A stretch of 64,000 nt of DNA, taken from the NCBI GenBank assembly GCA_035236585.1, contig CP141128.1:22473618-22537617 (forward strand), given 5' to 3'. Origin of the DNA: Warburgia ugandensis (taxonomy: Eukaryota > Streptophyta > Magnoliopsida > Canellales > Canellaceae). Positions 49,961 through 62,707 of this stretch are shown here, in pieces; the stretch's first letter is position 1; each line of letters begins with the position of its first letter. The translations under genes and the position numbers were made by a program. Below the pieces are notes generated by a model. The model did not search any database. It was not told the origin of the DNA and saw nothing but the letters and a program-made list of their open reading frames with translations.

Positions 49961-52855
49961 TGTGATTTTATGTCTTAACTTACAAGAGCACGAATCAATT
50001 ATAATAATTCATGCAATGGAGGTCGATCCCACAAGGAATCAAATGGTTGTGATATTAGTTGTCCTTGCTTAAATTATCTAACCTAGCCAAATTGAAGACA
50101 TGTTTAAACTAAACTAAGATTACAAATTTCACTCAAAATTAAGGCATGAACTATGAAATTAATTGAGCAATCTAGTAAATATAGAAATTGTCCTAAAACA
50201 AAGTTTCTAAGAATAAATATTTCCTAGACTAAAATATTTCTAAAGTTAAAACATTCCTAAATTGAGAACTTTGTAAAATGAAATTTTGCAACATTCCAAA
50301 ATCAAACTTTCTAAACATGAAATTAGCAATTATTATAAGGAAACAATTCTAACTAAAATGAGAAACTAAACCAAGATGCAAACTAGTAACTAAATGAATC
50401 TAAACTAAGATCAATTATAATTAAACAAGAAACTAAAGGAAAACAACAACTAATCAAGCATGTAAAACATGAGCTAACCAAGTATCATGCGCATGACCAT
50501 GTAATGGTATGCACGATTCATGGGTTAGGAGTTGGCCAAAGTACTTAATTTTAAAATCTAGCACATGCAATCTAATTCAAGTATTGACTAAACAATCTAA
50601 CACTCTAATTGAGTCTTTAAAGAGACAAGAAAACATGAAATATAAGGTGCTACAAATTAAACATAAACATTCCATTAAAAAATTCCAATAGCATGCTATT
50701 TTTGAACATCCAATCAATTAGACATGGAAAAAAAGAATTAAGCATTTTTTATGCAATAAACCATTTAAGAATTGAAATCATTAACTGCTGGAAATATGTA
50801 TTAAACATGAATTCCAAATAACTTCAGTGAATCAACATCAAAATCCATCAACATAGTGGGCATAATACATGTATTCCATATCTGAAAATGGCATCTTATT
50901 ACAATGAGAGACACTTCATCTTAATCAACCCAAAAATACATGATAAACCTTTTTAAATTATCTAACATCAATAATAAATAAGAATGCATTGATAATAATG
51001 GAAAATTCACTAGAAATTAAAGGAAAAGCTTGAGAAACACTAAGGAGATTAATAAAGTAAACAATGGAATCAAATGGAGATCTAATGGTACTAAAAAGCA
51101 AATAAAAAGAGAGTTGAATCAATAAATTCAAGGTGATTTTCCCTTTGACGTCGCTTCAAGAGAAAATAACATTGGATCTAAGCAAGAAAAGTTGAGGAAT
51201 GGAAAGGCAAGATAACAACTTGCTAAGTATGAAACTAAGAAGGATTCAAAGTCAAGACGATCAAAAGATGAACAACTAACCTTTAATGGAGAACTAAATG
51301 ACCAAATCTAGGAACCATGCATGGAACACTAGGAAGAAGAGTAGCCACCCAAGGAAAAATAAGTGAATGCTAGAAGGAAAGAAAAGGGATGACTCCTCTC
51401 TTTCGAGCAAGCATTCTTCTTCTTCTTTTTTGTCCAAAAGTAGGATATTTGAGTTCTTTTTGGGGCCTCTTTATACTTTATTTCCTAAGTTTTCTAGGGA
51501 GACATAGGGTAAAGGTAGGGTGGGGATGAAATGGGAAGTGGATTGGACGGCTAGGATTAAGATATGGAGGGTTGCTTAGGGTTTATTAAAGAAGGAAATG
51601 AGTGGGAGGTTTCAGTAAGAGATAAGGTGGGAAAAACTCCTTTTTTAAGGAGGGGACATCTCCCCCTTGTAAAAATCATGGAAAGTTATGGGATTTAGAA
51701 AGATAAGGAGATAAGGATGAGAGAACATTGGACAGAGAGGGAAGGAGATTAAGAAATAAGTGTGAAGTGGAAGGGGATGATTGGATCGTGGGTTAGGACT
51801 TTAAGTTAATCTTAGGAAAATGGTGAATGGATGAGCTAATGAGGGGAGAGAAGCTGCTATTTTGTAGGAGTTTCACATGGAACTTCCTTCTTGAATGTTA
51901 TTCACTTGGAATTCCTCATAAGGGAAGATTGGAGGAAAGAGAGTGAGAGGAAGAGATGAGGAAGAGGGGTGAAGTGGAATAAGATGATTGGCAAGGTAGT
52001 TTTTTAGGAAGGTGGTGATTGGTTGGTTGGTTGAAATGGAGGTTTAGAAACAAGGTAGACTCTCAGAAAGATAGGACTCTTGGATGGAAAATGAAATTCA
52101 TAGTGCCAATTAGTGGTGAGGTGGAAAGTGAGAAAAAATAGAAACATCTTGAAAAATAATAAAAATGGAGAGGTATCTTTCTATTGGTCCACATGCTGCC
52201 TTATCCCAGTAGATTTTCCCTCAATTATGTTCAAAGTAAATCTATAAATCCCAAGGATATTTCTCTAGATTATCCTCCAATCATGGCCTTCCATAAAGCT
52301 TGGCTCATGTGGCTTGATGGCTAACTTTGAGAGCTCCATTCGCTTGGTTTCATGGCTAATTGCTTTCTCAGCTTATCTTGATAGCTCAAATAATTGATGT
52401 AGGTGGTTGGCTAGCCTCCTGAGCTTGTCACCTTATTCATGACTTGAATATGGCCAAGTGGTTTAAGTGAAACCCAGGCAAAGATGGTGCACTTTCCATG
52501 GCTAGAGTATGGGCCCACTATGGCCACAATTGATTCCTACTATTCCATTTTCAAGTCATCATAAGATGATCTGGACCCTTGATCTATTATTGAAGTGATG
52601 ACTTTGAGGCTTTGACTTGATCTTTTGATCTTGATTATCAATTTTTATCTAGATCACTCTCAACTATCAGATCATCATCTCGCTCCCTGTAAAAAGTGAA
52701 GAACTCTAATTAAAAATTAGAAAAAATATGGTTAATCACATACTTAACTCGGATTAGCCTCTAAACCTATAGAATATCAAATTTTTTAGTTGGCCAAAAG
52801 CCCTAATTCACCCTTATAAGTTATAATACATGGGTAACTAATTGGGTGGTTTTTA
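49961..52855 (-). repeat. Element A right LTR (5' LTR)
   Basis: About 2.9 kb, uninterrupted, aligned with the three pieces of the left LTR. The LTR-end motif GGTCGATCCCACAAGGA is at 50021-50037. A TATA-like site is at 51467-51476 on the minus strand. The outer boundary near 52855 is approximate. Confidence 0.82.
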
Positions 52856-53083
52856 TTTGTGAGTAATGCACATACAAATGATTTCATTGATTATCATTTA
52901 TGATGGATGCATGATTTGACTTTGATTTAGTCATATTTTATAAGCGATAGTGATGGTGAATGATTTTAGTTTTCGTCCATGACATGTGAAGTAATTAAAT
53001 GGTAATTATGTTTACTACAGCATATTGAGGTATGTGAATGCTTGGTTTCCATCTCTTATTTTTCTGTGGACATAGTGGTAGAA
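52856..53083. other. Spacer between two opposed family-A LTRs
   Basis: About 228 AT-rich bases lie between the right LTR of A and the inverted LTR start F. No open frame or repeat was recognised. Confidence 0.4.
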
Positions 53084-53667
53084 TGATAAGTGTTTAATTT
53101 TGCATAAAACCCACCTAATTAGTTACCCATGTGTTAAAACTTATAGAGGTAAATTAGGATTTTTATGCAAAAATTCGTAACATATGCATGTTTGACCTAA
53201 TGAAGAAAAATATGTTATTTTGTAGGTGTAGAAGGTAATCCAAGGTAAGTATTAATTATTTATATTTTTCTAGGATTTAATTAGGGTTTTTCACTTTTTG
53301 TAGGAAGTAAGATGGTAATTTGACGGTAGAGATTAATGGGGACGAAATTGAAGATCAAGAACAAAAGATCAAGTCAAAGCCCCAAAATCATCAATCTCAC
53401 ATGAAAGTAAAGGTTAAGATCATATTGTGGACTAAAAATGGATGTGTTTAAAGAAGCTAAAGATGGCTAAAGTGGGCCCATGAAGTAAGCCACGCATTCC
53501 CACCACCTTTGCATGGAAGCCACTGAAGCCATCTTAGCCATATAAGCCAAGAGAGAAGGTGGCAAGCTAAGGAATTCAAGCCACTCAAGCCAATAGATTG
53601 AGCCATGAGGTCAAGCCAAGGAAGCTTCCAAAGTTAGCCCTGAAGCGAAGCCAATGGAACTCTTAAA
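53084..53667 (+). mobile_element. Start of an inverted family-A LTR (F)
   Basis: TGATAAGTGTTTAATTTTGC and the following 580 bases match the reverse complement of the left LTR of A (15159 back to about 14849 and then 12225 on). It is therefore a family-A LTR in the opposite orientation. It stops where element C is inserted at 53668 and must resume beyond the window. Whether it is a solo LTR or part of a longer element cannot be seen. Confidence 0.8.
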
Positions 53668-56263
53668 GTGTGACGACCCGAGTTTTCTCATGCATTTTTA
53701 AATGAAAAATCTAAATTCCTAAGGTGGGATCCCGATTTGAAAAACACTTTTATAAAAACCATGCAATGCAACAGAAAATCTTTAGTTTTAAACTCATTTT
53801 GAAAACCCCGAGTGTCATTTGCTTTCACAACAACCAAAGTAGTTTTTTGAAAAACTTCAGCAATCATAAATGTTTTCCCAGGTCTATCTAGTCACAGCTC
53901 ACAGCCCAACTATAATTAAATGCAAATATATGTCCAAAGGGTAGAGTGTTTACTTGCATGTATAATTGTCTCCTTTTGATTTTTCTTTCTCGTAGCACTA
54001 ACATAGGTGTCCTTTACTCGAGAATGGAACTATCCTGAAAAATGTTAAGGATAGGGTGAGTATATACTATACTTAGTAGGAGTCAATCACTACTAGTTTT
54101 ACAATGCATGTGATGTTTAAAATCATATGCTCTTTCAAAACATGTGCATATTTGAACACTCGAGTTCAATATCGAGATTAAAAACCATTGTCGAATTGGA
54201 ATACTGATGACTTAAAGAAATCACATAATCCAAGTCCAAAGTATCATATATATCATAAACATAATGATATGCATAAGATACTCAACTGAATCCAACTCGT
54301 GGATATATAGTATGGTCGACCAACCTCATGTCATGCCATATGCAGTGCATGTAAATGCTCAAACCATAGGGCCCAACTATGCCTACAACCTCGCTGCCGT
54401 GTGGTCCCCAGGTACCTAGGGACACAGCGTCATAGCCTCCATGGGGCATATGACACATGGACCCAGTGCCGTGATACCAGTGGTAGCCCCCTGTACCACA
54501 TGCAGTCGACGTAGGGACATTGCCCTTTTTAGGTGTGGTACCCATTCCACCTAATAGTGGTAGAGGCTGGAGGCCAACCCAGACCTCTCGGCATAGCGCC
54601 CACGAGCTTATTAGCCCAAATCCTATAAGATCAAACAAGTGAAAACCTTTTTTTTCAAAACCTGTCCTCTTTGGGTTCCTCACGACTGCCTGGCCCTCAC
54701 AATTGCCTACCCAGCGACTTTTGGGCACTCCAGCATCTTTTGGTAACCCTCAAGGACATGCAATTTTTCAAGAACTCAATGCTCACAAATCATGTGATAT
54801 ATGCAATTGTTTGCAAAACATGTCTATGCATAATGTATTTGTCATATGCATGCTGAATTCGTTTATAAGCTAAACAAGTCATAAAATAAGTCATGCTAAA
54901 CAAATCATATAACTTATACTTTAAAACATGCAGTCTCAAAACAATCATGGCTCTTTTTAAAAGTCTAGTAGCGATAGAGTACCTACCTCAAAGTCTCCTA
55001 GAGTCGCATCCTTTATCACTTCAACTCGTCCTTGGGTCTCATTTATAAACTCCTGGGTATGAATGGATACAAGGAGTCCTTATTAATTTCATTCTATTTA
55101 GACATTAGATCGCTAGATCTGCCTTTTAGGGTCCATGGTCCTTGCCTAATTCATTGTCAAGCTAGATCCTATGATGTAGATCTACTAGTCAATGGTTAAC
55201 TCTGTAATTTGTCTTCATATCCTAACTATATAGTCTCATTAGGTCTGCGTGTCCCAGTTCCCAGAACACCCGTGTATCCTAGATGACATTGCACGGACGC
55301 ACCTATGGTGTAGCATGGCGCGTCTTAGCTCCCAGGGTACCCCATGCATCCTGGTCGAGCCAGGACCCGTGCCCCATGTAACTCGCCCACCCAAGGGCTG
55401 CACCTGGGACAGTGTACTCATTGTCATACGCCCGGAACCCATCCCAGGGACCCTGTCCCAGGCGTACGTGGAGCATGGCATCCCTGGGACGCCTTGTTGG
55501 TGCAGGGCCGGCTGGAACCGTCTTGGAGCGTTTTTTGGCCAGCAAATCCGGCTGGAAAACCTGTTGGAAATGCTAGATCAAGCATGGATCTAGCTTGAAA
55601 GGGGGAAGAACCCAAGAGAGAGGGAAAGCCGACTTACCTGGGTAGCCTTGGAACGCTTATTGCCGGTGGTAAAACCCTCGCTCTGGTTTTGAAACCCTTT
55701 ATCACCGGAAAACTCGATGAAGGTAACAACCCCATTGTCAAGACTGGAAAAGAGAAGAGAGGGGAATGGGGAGATGGGTAAAGGAATGGCCAGCCTGATT
55801 TGGGCCTGGCCGTTGCCGAAAAACTCAGGGAAGACTGGCTTGAGATGGGTTTCCGATTTTGCCGGAAACCCCAGTCTCAAAATGGCCAGAAAATCATGTT
55901 TTCGTGAGGGGGGAGGTGGGGCTTTTATGGAGGGGAGAAGGCGGTGCCACCATTTCCCCTGGTGTGTTCTGGAGAAATTGGGAGAAAAGGGTTTCTGGAG
56001 AAATCTAGAGGTGGAAGACGACAGGGGGTGCCGTTAACAAAATGGCCCCCTGCGTTTCCAGCTTTCTTTGAGGCGTAACTTCTTCATACGAACTCCGTTT
56101 TCGACGTTCTTTGAGGCATTGGATTCTATTTTTCGAGTAGAATCTAATGGTACCAAGTTTCTTCACAAATTCCTTCATTTACTATTTTAAATAAGGTAAA
56201 ACATTCAACATAGTTCATTTCTTATAGAATGTCCAAAATGGTGTAAATTGCTTGGGCGTTACA
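53668..56263 (-). repeat. Element C left LTR (3' LTR)
   Basis: A 2.6-kb LTR, TGTGACGACCCGAG to GGGCGTTACA. It is nearly the same as the solo LTR at 12226-14843. It holds a GC- and CpG-rich array near 55240-55600. Long frames there (55239-55615) are by-products of high GC and are not called. Confidence 0.88.
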
Positions 56264-56280
56264 TTATTACCCCCTTAAAA
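56264..56280 (-). other. Element C polypurine tract
   Basis: The minus strand reads TTTTAAGGGGGTAATAA next to the LTR. The sequence just upstream in the element sense (GAATTTCGAGGTCGAAATTC) resembles the end of chromovirus pol next to the purine tract in G. Confidence 0.8.
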
Positions 56281-59200
56281 GAATTTCGACCTCGAAATTC
56301 CATAAATTATCATCTTCAAGGTATTTTGTCTCTTAGATAAATTCTTGGTGAATGCACTCCCCCCTTAGGAATCAATTATAGGCTTAACCTCAATTTATCA
56401 TTTTTATTGTTCCTTCTACAAGGCCTTACCTTTAAGGGCAGCTTTCGCTGCGTACTCTGATGCATACTCCCATATGTGCCAGTTTAACAATACTGGTTTC
56501 TAGCTCGAAATCCTTAAATGCCTATACTTTTCTCATCATGTATAGGATAGTCTCTTCGTGGGATCATGCTTCTTTATTCATGTATAAATTACTCCATACT
56601 TCTTTCGAGATCATATTATCTTATTTCTCATAGTCCTTTTTGAATATCATAGGATAATCCCTTTTTCTTCTTGTTGTTCATCTAGTGATCTCTTCATCAT
56701 CCATATCTCCTTCTAATGATTGGTTATATGTCATTAGTAAGAGTCCAAAAAAGTTACCTTCTTTATATTGTGTCTAACTTTGCTTCTTATCTTTTATATT
56801 TGTCTCCAAGATACTTCAATAACTGATATGGTATCATGTGCTCTACAGCCAAACTCTTAATTAACTTCGAATTTCAATTGTCTGTCGTTTTCCATAGTAG
56901 CTTCTTCTATTGAGGACCTTATCATATACTTGAAAGTAAAATGTCCTAACTCTATATCCAGTTTCATAATTATTGAATTCATTAAACGCTTTTCTCCATG
57001 AAGATTTTATCCAAACTCATGTCAAATGTTAATGGTCGATTCATCATCATGGGTCACATGTTCTCGTCCAGAGGCCTATCTCACTTTTCACATCAATTTG
57101 TCATTAGGATTTTCAATAATGTTCCCATTTATGCAAAGCAAAAACTCTCTTATTCATAACCGAGTACCCTTTCTAGGTCATGGTTGAATCTTTTGTCATC
57201 ATCCTCTTTGTCCCTTCTTTGCTTGATGGTTTTCTAATTAACCTTTCAGTCCAAAAGTTCTATACTCAATCCAGTACGGTTAGTCCTTAAGAAATTCCTT
57301 CAATTGATTTTTGTACTTGGTATATGCACATAACAACTATCTTTTTATCTAAAGGTAATGTAACATTAAATCTTCACCTTATAGTGTGCTAGCCATCTCA
57401 CCTTTTCTCCTTTCATCCCCTATGTCAATATATTGTCTAATCTTTTACCAAGGCTTTATCGTCAACCATGCAGTCTGTATTGTCAGGAGGTATCCTCATA
57501 AGTAGTGATTTTCTCAATTCCTCAAAATTTATCCTTCAAGTGCCTCCTCATACTTAGCTTATAATAGCCGTTCTCGGTCAATAACTACTACATCAAGTTA
57601 TGTTGAAGCTATTAAATCATCAAATTTGAAAAACACTCAGGTAAGCATGGAACATTTTCGTAGACACATAGAAAGACTTTATTTGATTACCTTTTGATCT
57701 CTTTCTAGATATATCTTTGTCATAAGCACAAGGGACTCTAAAGTGATCGGTACTTATCTACCTTTCTTTTCAATCCAAGTCAGTAGTATTTTTCAGACTC
57801 AAAGTAGTTTCTTCACCTTGTCATGGTAGCTATTAAGGTTTGAAAAATCTTTCACATTGGTTTAGATCACTTCTTATTTTTGCTCCTATCTCAGTTGCTA
57901 CTGGCCTCATCAACTGACCTCATACCCTCAACTGACGTAGTCTAACAAGTACTTTTCTTTTCAAGGAAAACTCAAGTCTAAAGACTTATAACATCCCTTT
58001 GAGTATATAACTTCGACTACTAACTCATAGATACTAGCATACTTGATTAAATATGGTGGGATACACTTATTTTAGTCAACAGTGCTCTAAAGGTAATGAC
58101 TAAATAATGGTTTTAAGATATTTGCTCTTCCAATCTATGATAGTAAGACCTCAATTTGATCCTTGATGGTACCCTTCTTGCTAAATGGACAAGTCACTGT
58201 CCCAGCTTAATTCCCTTTTTAATATATTTTATTGGCAAGATGGGATATCACCAAATTTTCCTTTTTATGGATTATATCCATTGGTGTTCCCCATAAGCTA
58301 ATGGATCCTATAAGAATCTAATTGTAATAATTGATATCAAACCATTTGCAGAATTTAATTTCTAGTTGGTCACCATTCATCTTCGAAAATTTCTTGTCGC
58401 ATACTCTCCTGAAATTCGATACTCTACTCAAAGTCTTAAACCCCATATGCTTTTTCTCTTTTATACTCTTTTACAATAAGATCACCAACTCATCTATCAT
58501 CATTCCTTCGAAGTTGATTGGTTTATCTTCCCCACTCGATGAAAGATTTGTATGTATCTTCATAAAGTCATGATCTTCTTCTTCTGAATATTCAATATTC
58601 ATGGAATATTAGTAGTTACATCTTTATCTCTTTCTTTCTTTTCTTCAATATCCTCATTTTTGTCTACCTAGATCAATATCTTCATGTGCTTTGTTGCATA
58701 TAATCGATACTGCATCTACTCCTTTAATTGACAGATATGATAAACTGAATGCTTCTAAGAATTGAAATCCTCAATTGCTTATAGCCTCAATAAAATTCAT
58801 ACAATGTCTTAATAATGACATTGAGGTTTTGATCATGCTATACTTTTTTGTTACAAGTTCATGTTAGGATCAATCTATTATCATCCTTAGTATTATCATC
58901 AAAATCTTTTGATAACTTGGTTGAATTCATTTCCCTATCATCTGTATACATCTTCTGATTTGCTCCATAATACTCAAGTAGTTATTATTCGATATCACTT
59001 CACTCTTCATGAGACTCCAATGAAGGTATCCAAAATTGAGCTAAGTCTTTCAGGATCCATACCTTTGTGATCTAGTACCAGTCACAGTTATTTCCTAATA
59101 TTATCTTGCATTCTCATCCCTCTTAGATTATCATCAAAATTTTCTCAAAGTCTATTTTTTACATCACTTATCATACTCATATCATATCCCTTGTGATAGT

Positions 59201-59640
59201 GTGCTCATATTCTGATATTCTTTATGATGGTAAGATAGCCATCTAGGTTTTTCGATGTTCTCACCTTTGATGAGATTACTTTATTGCAAGTCAGATCTAT
59301 CTACTAACAGGTCCACTAACATCCTCATTCCTCATTCCTCATTCTCATAATACGATCTAGATATGAGTTTTTATATTTTCACCATACAACAATCATTGAT
59401 CCTTAAGTTGTCTTAGACTAGATTTTGGATAAGGGTTGCATTATCCTTTGCCTAATTATTTGTTAAACCAAGCTGTGTTTCACCTATTTATTTATGGTGA
59501 ACTACCTTGTGCAATAATATTGTAATCCTCAAATAGAAGTAGTCATCTCTACTACTCCTATTTATACTACTTCTCCTTGATTTTCTCTATTGTCTATGAC
59601 CCATGGACATGCTAGACTGGCTATGAAAGGATAAAACCTA
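56281..59640 (-). other. Element C internal region, no domains recognised
   Basis: About 3.4 kb of AT-rich sequence. I searched by eye for RT (F-DD), RNase H, integrase, protease and CCHC words on the minus strand and found none. The only longer frame (58331-58573, plus strand, 80 residues) has no features and is probably chance. The length is below the roughly 4.5 kb of the coding internal regions of G and E. Confidence 0.6.
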
Positions 59641-59653
59641 GGCACTGATACCA
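59641..59653 (-). other. Element C primer-binding site (tRNA-iMet-like)
   Basis: The minus strand reads TGGTATCAGTGCC, one difference from TGGTATCAGAGCC. It is two bases from the LTR at 59656. Confidence 0.88.
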
Positions 59654-59655
59654 CC

Positions 59656-60418
59656 TGTGATGACCCAGGTTTTCTCATGCATTTTTAAATGAAAAATCTA
59701 AATTCCTAAGGTGGAATCCCAATTTGAAAAACATTTTTATAAAAACCATGCAATGCAGCAGAAAATCTTTAGTTTTAAACTCATTTTGAAAACCCCGAGT
59801 GTCATTTGCTTTCACAATAACCAAAGCAGTTTTTTGAAAAACTTCAGAAATCATAAATGTTTTCCCAGGTCTATCCAGTCACAGCTCACAGCCCAACTGT
59901 AATTAAATGCAAATACATGTCCAAAGGGTAGAGTGTTTACTTACATGTATAATTGTCTCCTTTTGATTTTTCTTGCTCGTAGCACTAACATAGGTGTCCT
60001 TTACTCGTGAATGGAACTATCCTGAAAAATGTTAAGGATAGGGTGAGCATATACTATACTCAGTAGGAGTCCATCATTACTAGTTTTACAATGCATGCGA
60101 TCTTTAAAATCTATGCTCTTTCAAAACATGTGCATGTTTGAACACTCAAGTTCAATATCGAGATTAAAACCATTATCGAATTGGAATACTAATGACTTAA
60201 AGAAATCACATAATCCAAGTCGAAAGTATCATATATATCATAAACATAATGATATGCATAAGATGCTCAACTGAATCCAACTCATGGATATATGGTATGG
60301 TCGACCAACCTCATGTCATGCCACATGCAGTGCAAGTAAATCCTCAAACCATAGGGCCCAACTATGCCCATGACCTCGCCGCCGTGTGGTCACCGGGTAC
60401 TTAGGGACATAGCGTCAT
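59656..60418 (-). repeat. Element C right LTR (5' LTR), first part
   Basis: TGTGATGACCCAGG onward, aligned with 53668 on. It is interrupted after GTCAT (60414-60418), the presumed target site of element D. Confidence 0.85.
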
Positions 60419-60957
60419 TGTCATGACCCGGGTTTTTATATGATGCAATTTTGATAAAAAGGTGAGATCTCTTGTTTTATAAATATGAAATGCATGAAAA
60501 TCTTTCTCATTTGGAAAACAACCTTTCATAAAAACCCCGAGTGTCCAAACACATTCTCATTTTATTTAGCCATGGAAAAGTTTAAATCAATATTATTCCC
60601 AAGAAAGTGTTAGTCACAGCCCCAACTATTAGAGAGTAACTACAATTAAGTAACATTGAAAGATAAGATAGGGGTTTACTTACTTGTACTTAGTCTGTGT
60701 CTCCTAGTACAAACGTTCCTTGCCCTTAAGTATTTATTTTGTATCTAAAAAATGTTGAGGATTGGGTGAGTATATACTATACTTAGTAGCAGCCTATCAC
60801 TACTAGTTTTACAAATGCATGAGATGTTTTAAAATCATATGCTCATTCAAAACATGTGTATGTTTGAATCCTCGAGTTCAATATCAGTATAAGAATCCAT
60901 GATCAAATTGAAATACTCATGACTTAAAAGATCACATAATCCAAAATTGAAAGTATC

Positions 60958-60977
60958 ATATATATATATATATATAT
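60958..60977 (+). repeat. (TA)n microsatellite
   Basis: About ten TA units in the LTR of D. The family C copies have only three or four units at this place. Confidence 0.9.
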
Positions 60978-62594
60978 GATGACATCATGGTATGCAATAG
61001 ATGCTTTATGGAGTCCAACTCATGGATCTCTAGTATGGTATGGTCGACCAACCTCATATCATGCTATATGAAATGCACATAAATCATCAAACCATAGGGT
61101 CCACTATGCCCACGACCTCCTCGCCGTGTGGTCCCCGGGTACCTGAGGACACTCGGTCATAGCCTCCACGGGGCCTATGACACGTCGACCCAGTGCCGTG
61201 ACACCGGTGGTAGCCCCCTGTACCACATGCAGTCGATGTAGGGACTTGCTCTTTTTGGGCGTGGTACCCATCCACCTAATAGTGGTAGAGGCCGGGTGGC
61301 CAACCCAGACCCCTCGGCATAGCACCCATGGGCTTACATGCCCAAATCACATAAGATTAAAGAAGCCAAAACCTCTTGTTAAAACTTGTCCGCTTTGGGT
61401 CCCTCACAACTACCTAGCCCTCGGCACTCCAGCATCTTTTGGCAACCCTCAAGGATATGCAATCTTTGCAAGTACTTAAATCATGCAATGTATGCACTTG
61501 TTTGCAACACATATATGTGCATAATGTATATGCCATCATTTCAAAACATGGCTATGTACAAAGCATTTATCATGCATGCTGAATTAAGTCATGCAAATCA
61601 AGTCATATATTTAAAACATATGTTCTCAAAATAATAATAGTTCTTTTAAAAGAATCTAATAGTGATAGAGCACCTACCTGGCTAGGCTGCACTAACCCTT
61701 TTGTCCTCGGATGCTCCTGATCATGGTTTGGGGAATCAAGGTTAGTTTGGCCCATCTTTTATGAGTTTTAGAGTAATTGGTCTTATTACTTAGGCATTAG
61801 GGGTTCATCCCTATGCCTATGGGTGTCCTAAGGTCCTAATTGGGCCTTGGTATCCTTAGTTTTCCAAAGTTCAAGTGGTCACGCACCACCATCCTATTCT
61901 AAGGGTCATGCATACCTTTGATTGGGCCTTGATTAGGGATTTTATAGTTTGGATGTATCTACGTCATCGACACAGACACAACGCCTTTTGCGGCGCCTCA
62001 ATCGGAGCTCTAGATCTCAAGTTATAAGCATTTTAGTGTCGTACGTACATAGGAGTCTTAAAATAAAAAGACGGAATGCTAGGGCGCTGTGTGTCTGCAA
62101 CGTGCGCCCCGGCTTCCTTAAGGAACCAAAAGACGGCGCGTTGCTAGCATGCTGCGCATCTATGGCGTTCGCGTCTACGGGCACGACAAATTTTGTACCT
62201 TTTTTTCTCTTTTGCTGGCGCGTCCCTGGACGCGCCCCGTTTGGTTTTTCAAACGGGGGTCGACGTTGGACGACGTGGGACGTTCCTATTGGATCGTCCA
62301 GCTCATTAGGGACCCGGGTCGTCCTCAGGTCACCCTGGTTCGACGCTGTCAAACCAGTGCGGCCCTGGGGACGTCCCAGGGTCCTTGGTGGCTCCCTAGA
62401 GGCCTATTCTCCATGGATTTTCGTGTAAAAACCTAGGGAAACTGAGCCTAGGACTATGGGTGAGATGGGTTTGGGGAGTTTTTGGGCGTACCTGCTTCGT
62501 GGCTGGTTTTCTCTCCATGTTTTCTCCTCTAGGTTACTGCTCCAAGATGGGTTTTCTCCAACATTTTGGGCTGCCATTAGAGGCACCCAAGAGC

Positions 62595-62604
62595 TCTATT
62601 TATA
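62595..62604 (-). promoter_or_regulatory. TATA box in LTR of D
   Basis: CTATAAATAG on the minus strand, inside an AGCTCT/AGAGCT near-palindrome and identical to 43331-43340. It is about 430 bases into the LTR in the sense of the element. Confidence 0.62.
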
Positions 62605-62663
62605 GAGCTAAGAGAGGGTTCTGGAGGGGGCTCTCACCACCTTTGAATGGCGGTGGAGAAACC

Positions 62664-62707
62664 TCTAGAATGGCGGTGATTTCTCCTCCAATCACCGCCA
62701 TTCTAGA
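62664..62707. repeat. Perfect 18-bp inverted repeat in LTR of D
   Basis: Arms 62664-62681 (TCTAGAATGGCGGTGATT) and 62690-62707 are exact reverse complements around an 8-base pyrimidine loop. The solo LTR of family D lacks this hairpin at the matching place (about 43375-43430). Confidence 0.9.

Larger units (their letters stand above)
779..52855 (-). mobile_element. Old Athila-type LTR element A, carrying nested insertions
   Basis: Element A is a minus-strand Athila-type Ty3/gypsy element of about 12.3 kb, spread over 52 kb by nested elements B, solo C, G, E and solo D. Its parts in its own sense are: LTR about 52855-49961, tRNA-Asp-like primer site 49951-49934, leader, Gag about 48720-47000, protease about 46810-46603, RT from 31939, RNase H, integrase to about 29330, a 3' region 15677-15160, and the other LTR 15159-779 (interrupted). 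After subtracting the nested elements, the LTRs are about 2.95 and 2.9 kb. It is heavily broken, with well over ten interruptions. The LTRs are visibly more diverged than those of its nested guests, so it is the oldest large element here. No target duplication was recognised, and the outer right boundary is approximate. Confidence 0.85.
53668..60418 (-). mobile_element. Element C (LTR element without recognisable pol), visible part
   Basis: A minus-strand LTR element inserted in F. Left LTR 53668-56263, purine tract 56264-56280, internal 3.4 kb, tRNA-iMet-like primer site 59641-59653, and right LTR from 59656, interrupted at 60418 by element D and resuming outside the window. Element C therefore extends past this entry. 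LTR starts differ by about 3-4% by hand count. No Gag or pol domain is recognisable in the internal part. It is either a non-autonomous relative of the Tekay chromoviruses or very decayed inside; the young LTRs favour the former. Confidence 0.8.

Noticed and set aside
54282-55880. A cluster of long overlapping frames on both strands, including one of 148 residues
   Set aside because: It lies wholly within the left LTR of element C. The frames overlap on both strands, have no domains and follow the CpG-rich block.
58331-58573. An 80-residue plus-strand frame inside element C
   Set aside because: It is antisense to the element, AT-rich, without domain or start context. Such frames are expected by chance in 3.4 kb.
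61949-62428. A 159-residue plus-strand frame with a 111-residue frame opposite
   Set aside because: It lies in the CpG-rich part of the LTR of D and is antisense to the element. The solo D LTR does not keep it.
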